Positions 27,412-37,500 of a DNA stretch of 64,000 bases are shown piece by piece (positions within the stretch are counted from its first letter, which is position 1; every line of letters starts with the position of its first letter). The position numbers and the translations under genes are program-made. The stretch lies in contig NC_061779.1 of assembly GCF_022458985.1 (NCBI RefSeq), positions 21,745,001-21,809,000 of the forward strand, given 5' to 3'. Under the pieces are notes generated by a model. The model worked only from the letters and a program-made list of their open reading frames with translations. It was not told the DNA's origin and made no database searches. Source of the stretch: Mugil cephalus. Lineage: Eukaryota; Chordata; Actinopteri; Mugiliformes; Mugilidae.

Positions 27412-27866
27412 GATACTGCTATAGAGGAAGTGTTGTCATGTCTCACTCTTTGCCTGATACCTTTTTCTCTTAGAAGCGTCCTAATTGAAACAAAAATGGC
27501 CAAACAATTAATGGAATTAATTAAGTGAAACCATGTGTAAAAAATGTATTTCTCAGCCACACCACAGCATTCATCCAGAACACATCCTCACTGGCTGCTT
27601 CTTGTTCTTATTCTGTCTTGTTTATTTGTAACAACATGGCCTCTCTTATTTCTACAGGGGGAAAATGCCAGAAAAAAGTAATAATGACAGAGGCAGTTAC
27701 TGAATCCATTGGAATCATGTTAAAATAAATACAAATAATGATTGTATTCTAAATCTTGCCCATGTCCCATTCTTCTTTTTCTTCTTCTCTTCTCTTCATG
27801 TCATTGTTTCTAACACGCTCCTGGTCTTGCGTTCTCTCTTTCTCTCTGTAAGGTTGATATCCAGCA

Positions 27867-27938
27867 GCCGTGATCGTATAGTGGTTAGTACTCTGCGTTG
27901 TGGCCGCAGCAACCCCGGTTCAAATCCGGGTCACGGCA
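27867..27938 (+). tRNA. tRNA-His (GTG), copy 2
   Basis: A 72-nt cloverleaf with a fully paired acceptor stem (gccgtga/tcacggc), anticodon GTG at 27900-27902 in ttgtggc, and B box ggttcaaatcc. The histidine-specific G at position -1 is not encoded (an A precedes the gene), as usual in eukaryotes, where it is added after transcription. A T5 run near 27975 is a likely Pol III terminator. It lies 527 bases after copy 1, start to start. Confidence 0.96.
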
Positions 27939-28859
27939 CGGGCCGCTGAAGAGGAAGAAAACTCTTCCCTCTTGCTTTTTGAAATAGAAAAATGGCCAAA
28001 GAAATAATCAGAATTATTCACTGAAATCATGAGTGAAAAATGTTTTTCAGTCACCATCTTTTACCATCGTGTTCTTCCAGAACAGATCCTCTCTGGCTCC
28101 TTCTTGTTCTTTTTCTGTCTTGTTTTTTTGTCACATCTTGGCCTCGTCAATGGCAGGAAACGGCAATATATGTAATAGAGAAATTACAATTACAATTACA
28201 AAATTACAATAAATTCTGAAACACACTTGCTTCCTATATTTTTGTCGAGGGAGTTATGTCTGGATTGTTTTGGATTCAAACTCACCCAGTCTTGGTCATA
28301 TTTGGAGAATATTTCGTCCTTAAAGCTTAGTGCTTTTGCCATGAGAATGTTTAACTCGGTTTAACTTTGGTTTAAGTTTTTAAAAAGGTCACAAGGCCTC
28401 CACTGATGGACAAAGGCTATGCTAGTTCTATTCTACTTCTCCCTCCCCGTGGTATTTTCTTTGAACATTTATTGCACTCAGCCAGCGAATTGTCTTCCTT
28501 TAAAAAAAAAACTCCCACACTAATGCCGCCATCTTGAATATTTACAAACGTATGCATGTTGTGATGCATTCATGTGGTAACGGAAATTGTCCTTTCCCTG
28601 TTTGCCAGTCGTTTCGCCGACCTTTTTATGTTCACGTTTCTATGATTTATGTGTAACATCCAGGGCAATGAGTAAAATACTGTAGATAAGACGACGATAT
28701 CAGTCTGCTTCTACCAAAATTATGACAGAGTTGACGAGTGGTTTTCCGACATGAGGGAGTAATGCATTTTTTCAGTCAGTTGTTTTTCCGATTATACTGA
28801 CGCCATTTTAATGCAGCATTCACTGCAGGTCGTGCAGGTCTCATGGAGGAGAGGGAGCG

Positions 28860-28998
28860 CCTGATTAAAACGACGACTCACACCGCAGTGCTGACAAAAT
28901 ATATATTATATGTTATCGGGCCGATAAGTCGTGGTATCGGACTGATCGGAATGGTGTCATCATTTTCCTGATGTCGGGACGATAATTATCGTGCCCTA
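28860..28998. repeat. Transposon-end-like fragment with a cgataattatcg palindrome
   Basis: 'tatcgggccgataag' and 'gggacgataattatcgtgcc' resemble the ends of an interspersed fish DNA repeat from memory. No matching opposite end was found within 1 kb. Judged by eye. Confidence 0.4.
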
Positions 28999-28999
28999 G

Positions 29000-31320
29000 A
29001 ATTTTCACATTAGTGTATGATACATAGAGTGAATTGTGATCATATTTTCTTTTCCTTTTTGTGTCAGTCTGCAGAAGATCCTAACACTTTTCTTCAGACA
29101 GGACCACTCGCCAGCCCTGTCATAACTGTCAATGAAACCAACTGCATACTGGCTCTCGGAACAATGCCCGTGCTGACTTTCCCAAAAGAGGACATTTAGG
29201 CCAGTGTGGTGTATGTAATGGCATGTTATTGCACCTTTCATCTCACATACCCAAAGTGCACTGCGACCCTCCTGTCTGTGCTACAGACTGAAGTCCTATT
29301 GGATGCCATCCACAAGCAAGATATGACAACTTCTTACAAAAAGGCAATGGCTGAGTGGAAAAAGCTCTGCACAGCTTGAAGTTTGTATTGTGTTACACAG
29401 GGATCCAAATGCAGTTTCAGTTCAGTTCAGAATTTGCATGCAATGGATGTAGTTGCGTGTTGATTAAACTGCCAATAAAGAGGAGGTGGGAGAAAATTGA
29501 TTGTGACACTTTTTTCTCCATGGGTGCTAGGGTATTTTAGTCTTATTTCGAGAACACTGCTGTAGCACTGGATGCTAGTTTTAATTATTTTTTTCTATAT
29601 ATTAGGAAAATAATTCTTAAATATTTTCTTGTCCTTTTCAGTACAAATCCACTTGATTTTAGTATAAATACACTAGTTTTAAGACATCTGTGGGGTTACT
29701 AAGGCTAGATATATTTACTTGTTTTTAAAAATCTTGCCAAGTCAAATTTTTTTTAATTCTGTTGGCAGATAATTTTGCTTATTTTAAGTAAAATATTCCT
29801 CATTTTATTACCTTTTTTCTTGTTTTTGTAAGCCGGGTTTGATAAATGCAATTAAAAGGAATGATAAGCCAGCCAATACTTAAAATTGTGAAAAGGTAAC
29901 TAAATGTAAAGGATTCTTTACATTTGACGAATGAATAAATCACAGTCAAGATTTGAGCTCGGTTCACTTCGTCGGTGCCCTCTAATGGACAAACATCACA
30001 TTCTAAAATGTGATATTTGTACTGGGATTTGCGTATACATAGATGCACAACATCCACAGTAAACTAACTATACAACATTAACACCTGATGATCCACTAGA
30101 GAACTTGTGTACCACATCCCATAATGCATACTGCGCAGTTGTATTTGTCTTACTTCCTTACCTATGTTACAAGCTCCCAATTGAGATTCTTGACCCTCAA
30201 GTTGGGAACCACTGACTGCCCCAACAGTACCAATCGTTGCAGATATTTTTTGACTAAACCATTCCACTAATACACATAAAAAAACAAAAAGTAAAACAAA
30301 GTAAATTTTGTAATCTTTTTTGTCAGCTCTGCAAATGCAGTCTGTGTCTTTTACACTGTAATGAGTTTGCAGACACTATCTGTATTGCTAGATGAAAGAG
30401 GAACGAGCTGGTGCCTGCAATTATTTTTGGTGAGCCGTCTGCAGATCCATGGAGGAATAACTGAGAAAGTTTTCCACAGGTTCAATACAGGTTAAAAAAC
30501 AACAACAAAAGAACAAAAACAACAAATGTAAGCATTAATATTTGCAACATTATAAACTGGTAATGCGATGCCTTGAATAAATACTTCGCTGTTTTTGTTT
30601 ATTTCTAATGAATGAAGAAAACAAGCTTTTGCCTTGCTGTTCAGTGCTGTCGGACGGGTCCCCCTGTAGCAGCGAAGATGGGAGAGGCTCGAGCTGAGGA
30701 GCCCAACCCCACTTCTCTTCGACGAGATGATGGACACCAAATGCGACAAAGGGAAATTTTCACTGTTGTCCGGTTACTGCTTCACTGTTAGCTTCAAAAA
30801 CATTAAAAATTCACTGACCAACGTGCGCCACCTCCTTGTTTTGCATGGTTTGGTTAAATATGAATTCACATCCAAGTGACATTAAAAATGTACACAAGAA
30901 CATTTTTATGTGGATGATACTAAGTATTAAATCGTTTTCAGGTGAATCCCACTCAGTTTTCTTCTTGAAAAGTGGATCTTTGTTGATTACTGCGTATTAT
31001 TGCACATGGAATAAGGCGGAAAAGCTAAATAATAAGGTCCTACGTAGCGCTAAACAATATGTTTGAATATTTCTTCGCCTCTATATAATTTTCCCTCCAC
31101 TACATTCAGAAGAAAATCTCAGACAGTTACCCAAGGTACTGGAATGTCACATTAAAACAACATATAAGACCTTATTAAAAGTGATTACAACAAGTGGAAA
31201 CACAATCAATCAACCAAGAAATATAAATGGCACTTATGTGGTTTATTGTTAAGCTTAACTACATGATACAGTGTTTTTACAGTCTGATATTGGCACTTTC
31301 TTTTAGAGAAGGGCTGCTGG
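29000..31320. other. Gene-poor spacer
   Basis: Open frames on both strands are short and lack a convincing start, splice context or recognisable similarity. The sequence has AT-rich and T-rich runs (29581-29830). I see no gene, RNA or intact element here. Confidence 0.55.
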
Positions 31321-31330
31321 TGATGATGAT

Positions 31331-31820
31331 GCTACTTTCTTGCTGCTTTCTTTTTGACTTTGCCAGCTGGACTGAACATTTCATGAACAGAGGGTCGACA
31401 TAATGAGCTGGCCAGGCGAGATGACCCTTGTAAATGTGCTCCCATCACTGGACTCCATACTGCGGACACAGTTTCTCCAGTCCCCCTTCAGCACTTTCAT
31501 ATCCGCTTCCTTGGGAATAACTGGAGTGAATATCAATCAAATGGGAAAGCCTGCAGCCGGCACCAGTAGGGAGAAAGGAGATGATGTGGTGTTCTCCCAG
31601 TTCCTCTGGCTCCATCTCCTCATCAGAAGGTGAAGACAAATGGAGCAAACTCAGTAAATCTTTGGTCTTGATCACAGGGAACTCTTTGGATCCCGTCAGC
31701 AGGCCGTGGTAGAGGCTCAGGATCGACATGCTCTATAGAGTCAGTGTTGTCAGTGGTCAGAGGACAGTTTCTCATGCTGGTGAGGAACATTTGCAGGACG
31801 GTTCCTCGCTCCGTCAGATC
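31331..31820 (-). pseudogene. Coding-like fragments on the minus strand, frame-broken
   Basis: After a good acceptor (ctccttgtag) at 31821-31830, the minus strand reads DLTERGTVLQMFLTSMRNC and stays open for about 65 codons. A second frame in the same stretch is open for 94 codons (31445-31729). Further left, fragments VLKGDWRNCVRSMESSDG and RPSVHEMFSPAGKVKKKAAR follow in different frames, ending at a TAG at about 31333. The composition looks protein-like, but no single frame or splice path joins them. This could be the last exons of a gene with unusual splicing, or a decayed gene. It may belong with the minus-strand exon at 34413-34469. Family not recognised. Confidence 0.3.
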
Positions 31821-32659
31821 AACTACAAGGAGACAAAGACATTAGTCACTTTAATTATGGCATAATAAGAGTTCAAAGGTCAAGACGGATGTGCAGTCTT
31901 GGCTGTAAATCATCACTCTTCAAAAACTTTATTTAATTTCATCTATGTGACTGAAACATGGGAAATAGTCACGTGAAGTATTCTTTGCACTGTAAGAGTT
32001 CACTCTTCTTTTTTAAATGAGCCTGTTGTAGACAAGCTCAATGTAAAAAAATATATCTAGAAGAGATTCAGTGCATTAATTCTGTGCGCCACTGTGTTCA
32101 AACAATAACAGATTCCAGGTTGACCACACTGAGGTCATATCCATGGTGCTTGAATCCTCTGTAAACTACAGTATGTGCTTGAATCATACATGAGCACATG
32201 AATAGATAAAACATTGTGTAATAATAAAAAAAAAAATTGGTAGACAAATGTGTTATTACGTTAGGGCATCCCTATGTTTTTACCATAATGTTCATTCAGA
32301 ACATGGATGATGACATAGCTGAGGAGTAATTTTTTTGCACTGTAAATCAGGAGCTGCCATTTCTCAGACTTTGGTGAATTTCTAGCAAAGATATCCATGC
32401 TACAGATGCAGCTTCTTTTGAATTTCAGCCTTCTCTTGAGCTTCTCTGATTTTGTTCAGCAACAACGTTGAAAACTTTTGTCGAAAGTCAATCGAAGAAT
32501 CGATGTAGAACCGTTACCATGAAAATCTCAATGCTGTGATTCTTAACTAAATTGGAAAGGGTCATTATTTTTGCATTTTCTTGATTTATATGAATATGTT
32601 AAGTAGTCACTAATGAATCTGTTTTACATTGGTTTTATTTTCATTTTACTTTACTTGCT

Positions 32660-33600
32660 GGGAAGTTATTGAACCTTGGGTTACTGTCCCCACTCTCCAA
32701 GAGGAAGACAATGATTACAAAGTGACAGAGGCAGATGTCAAATGCTTTGGTGATACCTTGAGTATTGAACAAAAGAGGTCCCCCAGCTCTGACAGAATCG
32801 TGGAGTTGTTGGGAGCCGAGATAACGATGAGGGTGAACCGCTCAATTGCTTCCAAGCAGGAGAAGAACTTTTTAAATTTAGATAGTAAAAGTGAATCGCC
32901 CACAGAACAAATAGTCAGTCACATAGTCAGTATGAGATGCTTAAAATGAGCAGGACAAGAATACACATCTGGAATATTTAATTGGTTCAGACGAAGTGAC
33001 ACCAGTTAAACAGCATGAGGAAAGGATGGGATTCAGACTCAGAATGTCCCACCTCATGGCCAGCAGCACAGTGAGCTCATTGAGCTCTGAAGTAAACCAT
33101 CAAACCACACAAAAGATTATTCTTACCACTTATGTCATTGCCCCGGTGGACTGCATAGACGAATCAACTGACATATCACGACACATCCCGCAATTTCAAA
33201 GGATTTTGACACATCTCATGGAGGGGATGGCGGGAGAATCGATTTCCACTCTCCAGGTCACTGTTCAAAAATGCATTGCCCCCATTTACAAGGAGCTTTG
33301 TCAGGAGTTTGGATCCGTCAGGTTGCTACAAGATGCCTTGTTGTCGGGAGATGTGGTGTTTGATGAGGCTATTGTCAAGGTATTAAAAGTCCAGATTAAT
33401 AAGCCCACACAAAGAAACTGAAAAAGTTTTTTGGAAAGAAGAGCAGCAAAGTTTCTCCATTTCTGATTGAAGACAAGTGTCAGGAGAACAGATCGAAAAA
33501 CAAGTCGAAGAACCAGAGGTTCCTTACTCTCAGAAGGATTTGGTCTGCCATATGTAAGACTTTCTTTCATGCCCACTGATGACTACTACGAGTTCCAAAC
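32660..33600 (+). pseudogene. Decayed coding relic of unknown family
   Basis: Two long plus-strand segments, 32629-32949 (TEADVKCFGDTLSIEQKRS, then IVELLGAEITMRVNRSIAS) and 32996-33421 (ISTLQVTVQKCIAPIYKELC, then VVFDEAIVKVLKVQINK), are separated by stops and a frame change. A third continues in another frame with KKFFGKKSSKVSPFLIEDKC to about 33560. Together they read like one intronless protein broken by frameshifts. It vaguely recalls a multicopy, uncharacterised fish protein family with helical repeats, but I cannot name it. Neither fragment has a convincing promoter or start. Confidence 0.45.
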
Positions 33601-33679
33601 ATCGTATGAGCGGGACATACTTCCAGCCTTTGTGTTCTATGCTTTTACCTCAGTTAAAAATTTCACCTTGTAAACTCCC

Positions 33680-34400
33680 ACTCTTAGGTAGTTTTCCCAC
33701 CGGAGGCAAGTTTTCACACAGAAAACTAATATTTTCTGCTGCATTAGAACCTATCAAAACATTTGCATTTTACTCATTTTACTTTACTTACACATTTTAA
33801 ATTACAACTTGTGCATGGAGAGTGAGGATATTTTGATCCTATAATTGTCCCGATAATAACGTTTGTGTTATTCTGAATTAGTGACAATGGCCCAAAGAGA
33901 CCTCACTATAAGCGCATGGTTCTCATACACAGAACACTACCGAGAAATCACTTTGTTCTTAGTGCAGAGTCCCTCAAAACATAAAGACAGATTGTATAAA
34001 TAGTCACTGGTCATTTTTCTAACTGAAATTAGTTATAATGACTATGGGCTTGCCTATAGTTACTTCATACTTTATATGTAATTGTAAAATTGTCTGGAAA
34101 AGTTGTATATCAAATATGATAGAGCAGTAGTAATTTACCTCATTTACATCGTCATTAACCGTGCCACATTTTATTTATTTATTATTATTATTATTATTTC
34201 GCCATTTTCTTCTAATTTCACTTATAATCCCACGGCAACACAGAAAATATGAATAGTAACGGATGGCCTTTTTTTCCTTTTCCATTATTTTCTTCCGTTT
34301 TATCTGTTTTGTTTGTTTGTTTTTTTATTGGTTAGTTGGTCGTTTTATTGTGAGCTACTTTGTGTTTTATTAGTTTTTATTGGAGTAAACGGTCGGTTAG
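33680..34400. other. AT-rich spacer with an (att)n tract
   Basis: AT-rich sequence includes a short tttattattattattatt microsatellite at about 34170-34198 and T-rich runs. No gene is seen. It may be intron of the minus-strand gene that begins at 34469, if that gene is real. Confidence 0.5.
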
Positions 34401-34412
34401 ATGCGCACGTAC

Positions 34413-34469
34413 CTGTGTGAAGCCAACTTCAACAAGACTCTCCTCCAACGGACAGGCGCGAGGCTCCAT
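34413..34469 (-). CDS. Candidate first coding exon of a gene divergent from dnai4
   Basis: An ATG at 34469 begins MEPRACPLEESLVEVGFTQ, 19 codons, running straight into a consensus donor (acacag|gtacgt, phase 0). The start lies only 63 bases from the dnai4 start, on the opposite strand, with an RFX-like X-box between them. The rest of the gene is not identified. The coding-like minus-strand fragments at 31331-31820 are the only nearby candidates. I do not recognise the protein. A 19-codon exon can arise by chance, but the position and perfect donor make it worth recording. Confidence 0.4.
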
Positions 34470-34471
34470 CT

Positions 34472-34485
34472 GTTGCTGTAGCAAG
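34472..34485. promoter_or_regulatory. RFX X-box-like motif between dnai4 and a divergent exon
   Basis: gttgctgtagcaag is an imperfect palindrome (gttgct, 2-base spacer, agcaag; one mismatch from symmetry). It closely matches the X-box bound by RFX factors, which drive ciliary genes. It lies 47 bases upstream of the dnai4 ATG, in a location expected for a gene of motile cilia. Confidence 0.6.
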
Positions 34486-34531
34486 TTGGAATAAAATTAG
34501 CCGTAATTAAGATCAGTTTCGACATAAAAAG

Positions 34532-37500
34532 ATGCATATCAGTAGTCGGGTGCACAAGTCGTAAGTTCACTGTTTAATAAGATATGATTTAAACGACTAT
34601 CAGTTACCGTTAATTGTATCCTAAGAAAACATACATTAGTTTTGTTAGCCTCAGCTAGCTAGTCAACGTTAAAGCTAAAAACTCATTTTTGGAGAAAGCG
34701 GAAGGGCGATTGGATCACTTGTCCTTGAATCATTATGGAATTTATGCATGTCATTTATTTATTTATTTTAGAAATTAGGAGGGCAAAAACTCCAACAATG
34801 GAATGTAATGGAAACTATCGATGCTGTGTCCTCAACTCAACTCAGCACATGCAGAAATAATATGGAACAAATGTGTTAATATTACTGTGAACAAGAAAAG
34901 CATTTACTGGATTGGACTGGAGGTTTTATAATATTTGGTGACAACAAAACACTTAAAGTTGAAGCTTTTCCAGTCAAATGCAAATAGTTCAGTTCTGTAC
35001 CAAAGATTGGTCACTTAAATTTAAAGGAGTGTCAGTGTTTTCAACTGTGCACCCAAATGGAAGAAACTCTCTATCTCTCTATTAAAGAAATATATTCTAA
35101 AATCCTACACAGCATCTAACCAGGCAACACACAAATTTGGAAGTTTGCATTTACAGCTATTGAAGTCTTTTCTGTCTGAACTGAATGTCTTTTAAATTTC
35201 CAATAAGGTTTATTTTTTACAAAAACAAAAGCAGTAAAATGAATATCCTGTTATGTTCATTGTGTATTATATCTTGTTCATTGTGATTTCTCCAAGATCT
35301 TTTCAAGGGATGAATTCTGGATCAGGAAGTCATCGATTCAGTCAAAGTTTAGGATCTAAATGGAAAGGCTCGACCTTGGTCCGTGACAGCAATCGTAAGA
35401 GAAGCGACCAGGCTTCAAGAAGACCTCGGGTATTTGGCTCTCCTCTTTTCCTGGCACAGTACTAATAGCCTTAGTATAGTAATTGATGTGTTGATTGTAA
35501 TCTAGCAGTATGACAACCTCATACATGCTCCACAAACCGACAGTGGCACGAGGGTCCTGCCATTGCTTTAGGTAGAAAATAGAAAATAAATAGTTTCTCC
35601 ACTGAATAACACGTAGAATAGTAGTGTTTTACTCTTTTAATAATTGTGCAAAAACAGGACATCACTCAGGTTAATGTGAACTAATCCAGGTGAGTATCTG
35701 GTTGTTAACCATTGTTGTATGAATTTCCTGTGCGCACCACCCACAGATGTTGTTAATAAAATCCTAAACTCACCACTGGTCATTTATAACTGAAAAAGTC
35801 AATTGGATGAGTCATGAAATGTCTTCAAGAGAAATCAAACAAGTCCAGTCGCCTTTGTTTTAGTTTTATTTTAGATAACAAAACACAAAGAGTTCATCTT
35901 CAAGAACTTAAAGTAGAGACTAGTTTACTGAAACTCCTGCATATCTGTTCAATCATACAAGACTCACAAAGTAAATCTGTGAATGATGATGTGACTCAGA
36001 CTCCTCTCTCTGCAGATAGTAGATGAAGACGGTCACGATGTCACTCCTCTGTGCCTGACTCAGCCTGAGGCTGGAGAGATTGAAGCCAAACCAGGCAGAT
36101 GGTTTCTGCGTGAATCCTTTACCGCCACAGAATCAGAGACCTTAAAATCCACTTCAAGCTTCACCTCACTTTCTTCCAGGTACCAGATGGTAACACAGGA
36201 TGTACAACCTGTTTGAAGTGACACACACACTTACTGAGCAGCACAGTGACGGTAGCAAGGGAACTCATTTATATTTGTGTGTGTGTGTCTGTCCGTGTCT
36301 CACATTGTTTTGCAGCTCCTTTATTGGTAGCAGTTTCCCATCCAGCCTCTCTTACCAAGAATCACATTATGTGGAAACAGAAGAAAGTCCTCATGAGCAG
36401 GACGTAAACATCAACCTTCCATGTAGTTACGGTACTGTCATTTTTTGATATACGCTCACTTGCCAGTTCATCAGGTACATTAATGAAAACAAAGGTTTTC
36501 TGATATAACTGTCTTGCACTAAATACAAGATTACTAAATTACTAAAACCAATAAAAGGTGATGGTATTCAGCATTTGTTTGAAACAACAGGGAGAGCTGC
36601 TGATTCAACTGTATTTTCATTTTGGTTGTTCCGAGTACTGTGATAGTGTATTGTGTCTTACTGACATGTTTCTGTTATTTATTTTGGATTCGGGCATTTT
36701 ATTGTGCTAGGCTTAATAACAAACACTTCAGTGTCCAGTTTGACAGCACCGTAGAGTAACTCAGCATATTCATACAGTTGAATTACAACAAAATTGCAAT
36801 AAAACGTTTCCATCTGCATAATATCACAGTTAAATTTTCAGCAAGTTATTGCAAACGTGACTTTTTAAACAGACACTGTTTGGATAATATTTGTTATTTT
36901 AGCTGTTTATTGAAGGTTAGAGTTGAATAAATTTGAACTTAAAGGGCAAACTTCCCCTTTTAATTTGAAGGTATTTACATCAAAATGCCATATTTAAGGG
37001 ACTTAGTTATTAATTTGCCAGTTGAAGAAAATCAAAAAGTGCACTGGACATCACCAAAGTAAGGCTTTCATTCTTTGTGCTTCACCAGGCCTGTACTGTT
37101 TGTCTGTGGGTCTTTCAATTAAAATACGTGCCACTGACTTGGCCATTGCAAAACACTCGACCTCTTTACCTCTTTTTGAAAATCCTGCGGCTTCCCCAGT
37201 ATGTTTTGTATCATTGCTCTTCTGTACTTTTTGTGCTTTGTTGACTGTCAGCATGACTGTCCAGCCAACTTTGTTTTTTATTTGATTGAGTCTGATTACG
37301 TCCACCTACTTCTGTCTTCAGTCACATCATCAGTGATAGTGGACCCAGTGGCACTGGAACCTATTTATGTTCATGCATCACGCTACCTTCACTATGTTTT
37401 AATGAAGGGCTTTTTCAAGTCTTTTGTAATAGTTCTTTCGTCGTCTCCTTATGCTACAGGGTGATCTGAATTTCATCTGTCCAATAAGTTCATTTTCTTT

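Larger units (their letters stand above)
27320..28180 (+). repeat. Tandem duplication carrying both tRNA-His genes
   Basis: The sequence downstream of each tRNA is related. The first copy has 'cattcatccagaacacatcc', 'ggctgcttcttgttctta' and 'ttctgtcttgttta'; the second has 'cttccagaacagatcct', 'ggctccttcttgttcttt' and 'ttctgtcttgttttt'. Both then reach 'tggcct'. The unit is about 530 bases and has diverged clearly outside the tRNAs. The borders are approximate. Confidence 0.75.

Noticed and set aside
32407-32512. Minus-strand open frame reading IDSSIDFRQKFSTLLLNKI and EAQEKAEIQKKLHL
   Set aside because: It looks helical and coding-like but is bounded by a TAA upstream, with no start codon or splice acceptor. 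I could not link it to any neighbour. It may belong to the decayed material here.
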